DNA from: Gemmatimonadaceae bacterium
Lineage (GTDB): Bacteria > Latescibacterota > UBA2968 > UBA8231
DNA: 64,000 nucleotides
Direction: 5' to 3'
Assembly: GCA_026706075.1 (NCBI GenBank)
Contig: JAPOZM010000002.1
Location: 122,526 to 186,525 of the forward strand
In this document: positions 8,640 to 16,390 of the stretch, piece after piece
Position numbering within the stretch: position 1 is the stretch's first letter
How the letters are laid out: each line of letters starts with the position of its first letter
Translations under genes and position numbers: made by a program
Notes under the pieces: model-generated
The model's input: the letters and a program-made list of their open reading frames with translations, nothing else
What the model was told of the DNA's origin: nothing
Database searches by the model: none

Positions 8640-10856
8640 ATGAGATTCGCCGCCATCGCCTTGTGGATCGCCGCCCTCTGCGGACCCGTCGCCGCCGAGG
8701 TCACCCTGATCGACGGCGGGCAGCCCCTGGCCGCCCTCGTGCTGCCGCCGGACCCCCACGAGGACGAGGAGCTGGCCGCGCGCGAACTGCGGCACCACCT
8801 GCGGCTCATGAGCGGCGTCGAGCTTCCCCTGGTGCAGGGACGTGCGCCCGACGGCCTGACGCCCGTGCGCATCGGCCTGGAGCTGAGCCCGGCGGCGGAG
8901 AAGGAGATCCGGGCCCGCAGCGACGACCGCGGCGCCTTCCTCCTGGAGGTGACGGGGGGCGGCGTGACCCTGGCCGGCCTGACCCCCGGCGGCACGCTGT
9001 TCGCCGCCTACGAGCTGCTGGAGCAGCTCGGCTGCCGCTGGTACATGCCCGGAGAGCTGGGCACGGTGGTGCCCCGCCGGCCGACGGTGGCCGCCGCCCT
9101 GCAGCGGACCGTGCGCTTCCCCTCCTTCGCCGCCCGCAACCTGCAGGCGGTGACGCGGGCCCTGCCCTGGTACCGCCGGCAACGCCTCGGCGGCGACTGG
9201 TTCCCCGGGGCCCACGGCATCCACTTGCTGCCGCCGGCCGACGTGGAGACCGAGCCCGAGCTGTTCGCCCTGGTGGACGGGCGGCGCGCGGGCGGGCAGC
9301 TATGCGTCAGCCATCCCGAGGTCGTGCGCCGGGCCACGGCCGCCGTCCTCGACTACTTCGAGAGCAACCCGGAGCGGCCGTGGATCGGCCTGGGCCCCGA
9401 CGACGGCCGGGGGTTCTGCGAGGACGAGCGCTGCCGCGCCCTCGACAGCGGCGAGTGGGACCCCCACGCCGCGGGACCGTCGATGACCAACCGCTATGTC
9501 TGGCTCTTCAACCGGATCCTCGAGGGCATCGAGGACCGCTTTCCCGACAAGAAGATCGGCTTCTACGCGTACGACGCGTACAAGCTGCCGCCGCGCCGGG
9601 TGAAGCCCGACCCCCGCATCGTGCCCGCCTTCGCGCCGATCACCCTGTGCCGCCTCCACGGGCTGGACAACCCGGTCTGTCCCGACCGCTCGTTCTACAA
9701 GAGCCTCATGCGGCGCTGGGGCGAGCTGGTGCCCGAGATCTTCGAGCGCGGCTACTACTTCAACCTCGCCGACCCGGGGTTCCCCTTCAGCAAGGTCCAC
9801 GCCCTGCGGCAGGAGACCCCCTTCGCACACGGCGCCGGCATCCGCGGCTGGCGCGTAGAGTGCATGCCGGCGTGGTCCGCGCACACGCCCACCCTCTACG
9901 TGGCGGCGCGGCTCATGTGGGACGTCGACACCGACGTGGACGCGCTGCTGGCCGACTTCTACGCGTCCTTCTTCGGACCCGCCGCTGCCCCCATGGGCGC
10001 CTACCTCGACGGCATCGACCGCGCCTACCGCGACACCGACTGCCACGCCGGCAGCAGCCACTGCCTTCCCCGGGTCTTCGACACCGCCTGGCGCGCCCAG
10101 GCCGCCCGCCTGCTGGCGGAAGCCTCCGACCTGGCGGAGGGCACCCACGCCGAGCGGGTGCGCGTCTACGCCCTCGCCCACGAGCGGCTCGAGGCCTTCC
10201 TCGCCATGCTGGAGTCGCGCGACGCCTTCGACTTCGCCGCCGCCCACGGGCGCCTGCAACAGGTGCGGGCCCTCACCGACACCATGCTCGCCTACCCCCT
10301 GACCGAGGGCGCCCACCTGCTGTGGCCCCGCATCGCCCACTCCTACCTCGACCGCTTCTGGAGCTCCGCCGTGGAGCAGGCCCACGAGCGCACCGTGGAG
10401 CGGGGCGAGCTGGTGGCCCCCCTGCCCGAGGTCTGGGACTTCCTCATCGATCCCACCGGCGTGGGCGAGAGCCTGGGCTGGTTCCGGGAGGGGGAGATCG
10501 GCGGCAACTGGCAGCCCCTGCACACCAGCACCGCCAGCTGGAGCGAGCAGGGTCTGCACTACTACAAGGGAGCGGCGTGGTACCGGACCGAGGTCGAGGT
10601 GCCGGCCGCCTGGGCCGGGCGGCCGATCCACATCTTCTTCGGGAGCGTCGACGAGCAGGCGCGGGTCTGGGTGAACGGCCGGCTCCTCGGCGACAGCCCG
10701 AGGCGCAGCTTCAAGCCCTTCGAGCTCGAGGCCACCGCCGCCCTGCGGCCGGGCAGGGCCAACACCGTGGCCGTGCGCATCCTCAACGAGGAACTGAACG
10801 AGATCGGCACCGGCGGCATCACGGCGCCGGTGATGCTGTGGTCGCCGCTGCCGTGA
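8640..10856 (+). CDS. Secreted DUF4838 / alpha-glucuronidase-N-like glycoside hydrolase
   Basis: The 738-residue protein has a signal peptide (cleavage likely after VAAE-type sequence near residue 20). Residues about 25-160 resemble the GH67-type N-terminal domain (ELAARELRHHLRLMSGVELP, then GTLFAAYELLEQLGCRWYMP). Residues about 200-560 resemble the DUF4838 TIM barrel (WIGLGPDDGRGFCEDERC, IGFYAYDAY). Residues about 610-735 form a GH2-type sugar-binding sandwich (YYKGAAWYRTEVEVP, DEQARVWVNGRLLGD). The ATG at 8640 has a GAGGAGG ribosome-binding site 7 bp upstream. Glycosidase activity is inferred from the family. Its place after PQQ dehydrogenases suggests periplasmic sugar processing. Confidence 0.75.
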   Translation: MRFAAIALWIAALCGPVAAEVTLIDGGQPLAALVLPPDPHEDEELAARELRHHLRLMSGVELPLVQGRAPDGLTPVRIGLELSPAAEKEIRARSDDRGAFLLEVTGGGVTLAGLTPGGTLFAAYELLEQLGCRWYMPGELGTVVPRRPTVAAALQRTVRFPSFAARNLQAVTRALPWYRRQRLGGDWFPGAHGIHLLPPADVETEPELFALVDGRRAGGQLCVSHPEVVRRATAAVLDYFESNPERPWIGLGPDDGRGFCEDERCRALDSGEWDPHAAGPSMTNRYVWLFNRILEGIEDRFPDKKIGFYAYDAYKLPPRRVKPDPRIVPAFAPITLCRLHGLDNPVCPDRSFYKSLMRRWGELVPEIFERGYYFNLADPGFPFSKVHALRQETPFAHGAGIRGWRVECMPAWSAHTPTLYVAARLMWDVDTDVDALLADFYASFFGPAAAPMGAYLDGIDRAYRDTDCHAGSSHCLPRVFDTAWRAQAARLLAEASDLAEGTHAERVRVYALAHERLEAFLAMLESRDAFDFAAAHGRLQQVRALTDTMLAYPLTEGAHLLWPRIAHSYLDRFWSSAVEQAHERTVERGELVAPLPEVWDFLIDPTGVGESLGWFREGEIGGNWQPLHTSTASWSEQGLHYYKGAAWYRTEVEVPAAWAGRPIHIFFGSVDEQARVWVNGRLLGDSPRRSFKPFELEATAALRPGRANTVAVRILNEELNEIGTGGITAPVMLWSPLP

Positions 10857-10890
10857 CTCCGCCTTGATGGCTGGCCTTGAACAGGCGACC

Positions 10891-10916
10891 ATTGCAGGCC
10901 CGGTGGGCGCCGCAAT
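10891..10916 (+). terminator. Weak hairpin after the DUF4838 gene
   Basis: ATTGC at 10891-10895 pairs with GCAAT at 10912-10916, and GGC/GCC plus CC/GG pair inside with bulges. No T run follows, so intrinsic termination is uncertain. The following GTG gene begins 30 bp later. Confidence 0.3.
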
Positions 10917-10946
10917 TGACCGGGTCGGCAATCAGGAGCGCCAGCC

Positions 10947-13900
10947 GTGAACAGACTCTTCCTCGCTCTTGTCCTCTCGCCTCTTGCTGTCGGCGATGCA
11001 TCTGCTTCGCCCTCCGACAGCCTCCGCTGCCAGTTCCACGATTTCGCCACCGAACCGCCCGGCGCCCGTGCCGCCGGCAAGCGCCTGGCCACTCTCGACG
11101 CCGGGGAGCCCCGCACGGTGCGGCTGTTCTACTTCCTGCCCAGCGACCGCCGGCTGCGCGTGCATGTGGTGCAGAGGATCAGGGACGAGATGCTCAGGGT
11201 TCAGGCCTTCATCGGCGAGCAGATGGAGGCCCACGGGTTCGGCTACAGGACCTTCCGGTTGGAGACCGATGACGAGGGGGACCCGGTCGTTCACCGCGTG
11301 AACGGGCAACATCCCGACAGCCACTATATCGATGGCACCTGGGCCCTGGCCCGCGAGATCGGACAGCGGTTCGATCTGTCGAAGGGCATCAGCGTCCTTG
11401 TCATCGACAACAGCAACAGCCGGATCAACCGGAGGAATGCCGGAGAGGCCTCCCGGTGGTCGAAGGAGAGCGGCGCCGCCCTGGTGAGCGGTGAGTTCAC
11501 CTGGACGCTTCTGGCCCATGAGCTGATCCACACCTTCGGCATGGGACACGACTTTCGCGACGACAGGTACATCATGTCCTTCGGCCAGCGCGCCAGGAAC
11601 GCCCTGTCGGCGTGCAGCGCCGGTGTGATGGCCGTTCATCCTTACTTCAACCCCGATGTCGGCCTCGAGTGGGGTGAGGGGCCCGCCATCGAACGGCTGT
11701 CACCGGTGACCTATCCGGAGGGCTCGACGAGCGTTCCCATCCGGCTCCGGCTCGCCGACCCGGATGGGCTTCACCAGGTGCGCCTGAGGGTTCCCACGAG
11801 ACGGACCTACGCCATCCACCTGCTGGGGTACGAGCTGAAGATGTGCCGTGGACTGGCGGGCGAGGAAGAGGCCCTCGTCGAGATCGACTACGATGGCGTG
11901 ATCCCGTCCGGTAGCGCCTATGGGCTGTCGAATCTGTCCAACCCCCAGGTGCACCCGATCAACCTCAGCGTGCTCGATGCCGACGGGAACAGGTCGAGCC
12001 TCAACTTCGACCTGTGGCAACTGTCGCGGCAGCATCTCGCCACCCTCGAGATGGACAACGAGATCCATGCGGTGACCTTTGCGCCCGCAGGCGCCACCCT
12101 GGCCTCCGCGTCGGCGGGGGGTACCGGGCTGTGGGACGTGCAGGCAGGGACGGGAAGGACGGCTTCCCTGTCCGGTGGAGCCACGGCGGCCGCCTTGTCC
12201 CCCGACGGCGCCACCCTGGCCTACGGGTCCGGCGGCCGGGTCCGGCTGCTGGACCTGGAGAGCGGGCGGACGACCTCCCTCTCCGGCCCCGGGCAGGAGG
12301 TCCGCGCCCTGGCCTTTTCGTCCGACGGGACGATGCTCGCCTCCGCGGTCGCGGACGGCATCCGGCTCTGGGACGTGGAGGCGGGGACCCGAACCGCGGC
12401 CCTGCCCGCCGGGGCCGCGTCGGTGGCCTTCTCCCGCGACGGCGCGACTCTCGCCTCCGGCTCCCGCGACGGGATACGCCTCTGGAACCTGGAGACAGGG
12501 ACCGAGGTCGCGGCCTACCGGCCGGACGGTACCGGTCCGGCCGGAGGGGTCAAGGCCGTGGCCTTCTCACCGGATGGGACCCTGATCGCATCCGCATGGG
12601 GAGACTCCACCGTGGGGCTGTGGGACCTGGCGGAGAGCGTCGCCGTGCTCGAAGGGCACGACGGTCCCGTCCGATCGGTGGCCTTCTCCGCCGACGGGAC
12701 CCTGCTCGCTTCCGGGGCGGACCTGGCCGTCTGCCTGTGGGACCCGGCCACGAAGGGCAGGCTCGCCACCCTGCAGGGGGAGGGCCGGGGAGTCAACACG
12801 GTGGCGTTCTCGCCCGATGGAGCGGCGCTGGCCGCGGGAACGGAGGACGGCCGGATCGGGCTCTGGGACATTGCCGAATGGCGGGTGCCCCGGCCTCGGA
12901 GGCTGGTGATGGTCTCGGGGGACGGCCAGCAGGGAGCGGGCGGCGAGGTGCTGGCGGATCCGCTGGTCGTCGAGGTGCGGGATCAGTACGACGCCCCCCT
13001 GCCGGGTGTGGAGGTCACCTTCGCGGTCACCCAGGGAGACGGGAGGGTCGGCGGGCGGTTCACGCTGGAGAGCAGGACGACGGACGACAGGGGCCGGGTC
13101 GAGGCCATGCTCACCCTCGGCCCCCTCCAGGGCGCGAACATCGTGGAGGTTGCCTCCCCCGGGCTCCAGGGCTTCCCCTTCAGCGCCGCGGCGGTCGGAG
13201 GGCTGGCTCCGCCCCGCATGGAAGGTGACTTCCATACCTGGCGCCTTCCCCATGCGGCCACCTTCCGTCTGGGAAAGGGTGGGATCCGGAGCTTCGTGCT
13301 CTCGCCCGATGGCGAGGTTCTCGCGGTAGGGACGGACGCCGGCATCTGGTTGTACGATGCAGCCACTCGCCGGGAGCTGGCCCTGCTGCCCGCCCGTCCC
13401 GCCGTGAACATGGCCTACTCGCCCGATGGGACCATCCTCGCCTCCTGCGGGAGTTACAAGGACAGGGTCCGGCTGTGGGACGTGGAGACCGGCCATCAGA
13501 TGGCGGTCATCGACGTAACAGCCCAGACCGTCGCCTTCTCCCCCGATGGGAAGAGACTGGCCACCGCGTCCACTGGCATCGAGCTGTGGGACGTGGAGAC
13601 GGGGATCGTGAGAGCGGCCATTTCCGAGGCGGGCCTGTGGGGGATCCGTTCCGTGGCGTTCTCTCCCGATGGCAGGACCCTGGCGGCCGGATCGGCTGAC
13701 CACACCGTCCGCTTGTGGGACGTGGAGACGGCTGCCGGTACCGGGATCTTCCGGGGACATGGCGCAGAAGTCCAGGACGTCTCCTTCTCCCCCGACGGAA
13801 GGACACTCGCTTCCGCGTCCGCCGACCACACGATCAGGCTCTGGGAGGTGGCCACCGGCGCTGTCACCACCCTTCAGGGCCACGACAGCTGGGTCGTCTC

Positions 13901-16373
13901 CCTGGACTTCACCCCGGATGGCAGCATCCTCGTCTCGGGGTCGGACGACATCCGGCTCTGGGACCTGGCCACGGGCCAGGCCAGCACCATCGAGGGGGGC
14001 GGCGGATCGCTGGCCCTCGCATCCGATGGCAGGACCCTGGCTTCCAGACTCTGGGGATCATCGGGCATCGCCCTCTGGGACCTGGCCAGCCGAAGCGCCG
14101 TCACCATGGCCGAGGGACACATCGGCGGGATGTCCCGTGCCGTGGCCCTTTCTCCGGATGGGAGGACCCTGGCCACGGGCCTGGGCTTCGACAAGGTCCA
14201 GCTCTGGGACCTGGAGACAGCGACCGGCACCGCCGTCCTCCAGGGCCATACGAGCCGGCTCAACGCGGTGGCCTTCTCGCCGGACGGGACCATCCTGGCC
14301 TCCGCCTCGTCGGACCGCACTGTCAAGCTGTGGAACGTGGCCACGGGCGCCGAGATCACCACGCTCGAAGCGCTGCACGGCACCTGGATCAGCGCCCTGG
14401 CCTACTCGCCGGACGGTGGGTCGATCGCCTCCGGGGATGCCAGGGGCGGGGTCAAGCTCTGGGACGTGGCGTCGGGGCAGAGTACCGCCACCTACCAGGG
14501 GGACCCTGTCAAGGGGATCGGCTCCCTGGCCTTTTCCCCGGACGGGACGACCCTGGCCGCGGGGTCGGCAGGTCTGGACCTGTGGGATCTGGCCACGGAC
14601 ACGAGCATCCTCACCGAGAAGTTCCAGGACGCGGTCTACGCCGTCTCCTTCACTCCCGATGGAACGGCACTCGCTCTCGCGCGGCGGGACTTCGAGACGC
14701 TCTCCATATGGAAGGTCCCTCCCGGGACGGACCGGGCCGCCCTGTCGATCGAGTACCCGGCCTACGCCTACTCCGCGGCCTTTTCCCCCGACGGGTCGAT
14801 CGTCGCCTCGGGGACCCTGGTCATCGGCAATGTCGACATGCTGGAGGTTCGGGACGTCGCGACGGGCACCTTGATCGCCGCCCTGGAGGGACATGGAGGA
14901 ACGATCGGGAGCCTGGCCTTCTCCCCCGACGGATCGACCTTCGCCTCGGGATCGGAGGACGGCACCGCCCTGGTCTGGGACCTGGCGCGTGTACTGCGCC
15001 AGCCGCGAACCGCGACGGCGCTGTCCGGCGACGGGCAGGAAGGAGGGCCCGAGGCCGTCCTCTCCGAGCCCTTCGTCATCGAGGTGAGGGACCAGAACGG
15101 AGATCCCCTGGAGGGCGTCCGCGTTCTCTTCCGGATCGTCGGCGGCGGCGGGTCCCTGTCGGTGGAGGCGAGCGAGACCGACGCCCGCGGCCGGGCCGCC
15201 ACCACCCTGACCCTGGGCCGCTCACCAGGACCGAACACCGTGCTGGCCATCGTGGACGATCTCAAGGCCGTGACCTTCGCCGCCCATACCCGGGCGGCCC
15301 CCACGACGCTGGACAAGGTCGGGGGCGATGAACAGCAGGGATCGAGCGGCTCCCCCCTGGCCGCCCCTCTCGTCGTTTCCCTGCTCGACCAGGAAGGCTC
15401 GCCGATGGCCGGGGTGGCCGTCACCTTCGCCGTCACCGCCGGCGGGGGCACCCTCTCGGCGACCACCGCCACCACCGACTCCTGGGGCCGGGCGGCCACC
15501 ATCCTGACCCTGGGCCGCGCTCCGGGGCCCAACACGGTCGAGGCGACCGTGGCCGGGCTGGCGCCGGTGACCTTCACCGCGGCCGGCATCGCCGTTCCCC
15601 GGACCCTGGCGAAGCTCTCCGGCGACGGGCAGCTGGCGGCCGGGGGCGCGCTCGCCGAGCCCTTCGTCGTCTCGGTGCTCGACCAGAACGGGGAGGCCCT
15701 GCCCGGCGCGGTCGTCACCTTTGCCGTCACCGCCGCCGGCGACGGGACGCTCTCGGCCGCCGCCGACACCACCGACACCGAGGGGTTGGCGTCCACCCTT
15801 CTGACCCTGGGAGAGGAGCTGGGGCCGATCACCGTTCAGGCCACCGTGGAGGGCCTGGACCCGGTGGCCTTCACGGCAACCCGGGTGCCGGCACCCGACT
15901 TCGACGGCGACGGCGAGGTTGGCTTCGCCGACTTCCTCCTCTTCTCCGAGCACTTCGGCGGCACCGACCCCCGCTTCGACCTGGATGCCAGCGGCTCGGT
16001 GGACTTCGCCGACTTCTTCCTCCTCGCCGAGCATTTCGGCCAGCCGGCCCGGGCCAGGCTGGTGGCCCTGGCCCAGAGACTGATCGGACTGCCCGAGGGG
16101 CCCGGGCTGCAGCCGAACGCGCCCAACCCCTTCAACAGCCAGACGGTGATTTCCTGGTTTCTGCTGGAAGCGGGTCCGGCCCGCCTGGAGGTATTCGCCA
16201 TGACGGGCCAGCGGGTGGCGGTCCTGCATGATGGTCCTCAGCCGGCCGGCCTGCACCGCCTGCGCTGGGCCGGACGCGACGACCAGGGCCGGCCGCTGGC
16301 CAGCGGCGTCTACGTGTATCGGCTGGTGACCGCCGGGGGCGCGCAGACCCGCAAGCTCACCCTGCTGCGCTGA
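10947..16373 (+). CDS. Giant secreted metzincin-like protease/WD40 triple propeller with Big domains, dockerin pair and C-terminal sorting domain
   Basis: The 1808-residue protein starts at GTG 10947 behind AGGAG and has a signal peptide ending near ASA (residue 20). Residues about 55-230 hold HELIHTFGMGH (191-201), the HExxHxxGxxH zinc motif of metzincins. Seven WD40 blades follow (about 361-650), a Big-type Ig domain (about 652-755), fourteen more blades (about 756-1350), three more Big domains (about 1352-1648), two EF-hand/dockerin-like repeats (about 1650-1705) and an 85-residue C-terminal domain starting NAPNPFNS (about 1724). The blade counts of 7 and 14 fit three closed seven-bladed propellers. 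It is likely exported and surface-attached or released. Protease activity is inferred from the motif only. Confidence 0.88.
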   Translation: MNRLFLALVLSPLAVGDASASPSDSLRCQFHDFATEPPGARAAGKRLATLDAGEPRTVRLFYFLPSDRRLRVHVVQRIRDEMLRVQAFIGEQMEAHGFGYRTFRLETDDEGDPVVHRVNGQHPDSHYIDGTWALAREIGQRFDLSKGISVLVIDNSNSRINRRNAGEASRWSKESGAALVSGEFTWTLLAHELIHTFGMGHDFRDDRYIMSFGQRARNALSACSAGVMAVHPYFNPDVGLEWGEGPAIERLSPVTYPEGSTSVPIRLRLADPDGLHQVRLRVPTRRTYAIHLLGYELKMCRGLAGEEEALVEIDYDGVIPSGSAYGLSNLSNPQVHPINLSVLDADGNRSSLNFDLWQLSRQHLATLEMDNEIHAVTFAPAGATLASASAGGTGLWDVQAGTGRTASLSGGATAAALSPDGATLAYGSGGRVRLLDLESGRTTSLSGPGQEVRALAFSSDGTMLASAVADGIRLWDVEAGTRTAALPAGAASVAFSRDGATLASGSRDGIRLWNLETGTEVAAYRPDGTGPAGGVKAVAFSPDGTLIASAWGDSTVGLWDLAESVAVLEGHDGPVRSVAFSADGTLLASGADLAVCLWDPATKGRLATLQGEGRGVNTVAFSPDGAALAAGTEDGRIGLWDIAEWRVPRPRRLVMVSGDGQQGAGGEVLADPLVVEVRDQYDAPLPGVEVTFAVTQGDGRVGGRFTLESRTTDDRGRVEAMLTLGPLQGANIVEVASPGLQGFPFSAAAVGGLAPPRMEGDFHTWRLPHAATFRLGKGGIRSFVLSPDGEVLAVGTDAGIWLYDAATRRELALLPARPAVNMAYSPDGTILASCGSYKDRVRLWDVETGHQMAVIDVTAQTVAFSPDGKRLATASTGIELWDVETGIVRAAISEAGLWGIRSVAFSPDGRTLAAGSADHTVRLWDVETAAGTGIFRGHGAEVQDVSFSPDGRTLASASADHTIRLWEVATGAVTTLQGHDSWVVSLDFTPDGSILVSGSDDIRLWDLATGQASTIEGGGGSLALASDGRTLASRLWGSSGIALWDLASRSAVTMAEGHIGGMSRAVALSPDGRTLATGLGFDKVQLWDLETATGTAVLQGHTSRLNAVAFSPDGTILASASSDRTVKLWNVATGAEITTLEALHGTWISALAYSPDGGSIASGDARGGVKLWDVASGQSTATYQGDPVKGIGSLAFSPDGTTLAAGSAGLDLWDLATDTSILTEKFQDAVYAVSFTPDGTALALARRDFETLSIWKVPPGTDRAALSIEYPAYAYSAAFSPDGSIVASGTLVIGNVDMLEVRDVATGTLIAALEGHGGTIGSLAFSPDGSTFASGSEDGTALVWDLARVLRQPRTATALSGDGQEGGPEAVLSEPFVIEVRDQNGDPLEGVRVLFRIVGGGGSLSVEASETDARGRAATTLTLGRSPGPNTVLAIVDDLKAVTFAAHTRAAPTTLDKVGGDEQQGSSGSPLAAPLVVSLLDQEGSPMAGVAVTFAVTAGGGTLSATTATTDSWGRAATILTLGRAPGPNTVEATVAGLAPVTFTAAGIAVPRTLAKLSGDGQLAAGGALAEPFVVSVLDQNGEALPGAVVTFAVTAAGDGTLSAAADTTDTEGLASTLLTLGEELGPITVQATVEGLDPVAFTATRVPAPDFDGDGEVGFADFLLFSEHFGGTDPRFDLDASGSVDFADFFLLAEHFGQPARARLVALAQRLIGLPEGPGLQPNAPNPFNSQTVISWFLLEAGPARLEVFAMTGQRVAVLHDGPQPAGLHRLRWAGRDDQGRPLASGVYVYRLVTAGGAQTRKLTLLR

Positions 16374-16390
16374 GGGCTGCCCGAGATCCC

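Noticed and set aside
6140..10867. A plus-strand open frame of about 1575 codons across both dehydrogenase copies and the DUF4838 gene
   Set aside because: Outside the first 120 codons of copy 2 it is Arg/Pro-rich and lies out of frame with clear quinoprotein and hydrolase sequences; high GC leaves such shadow frames open.
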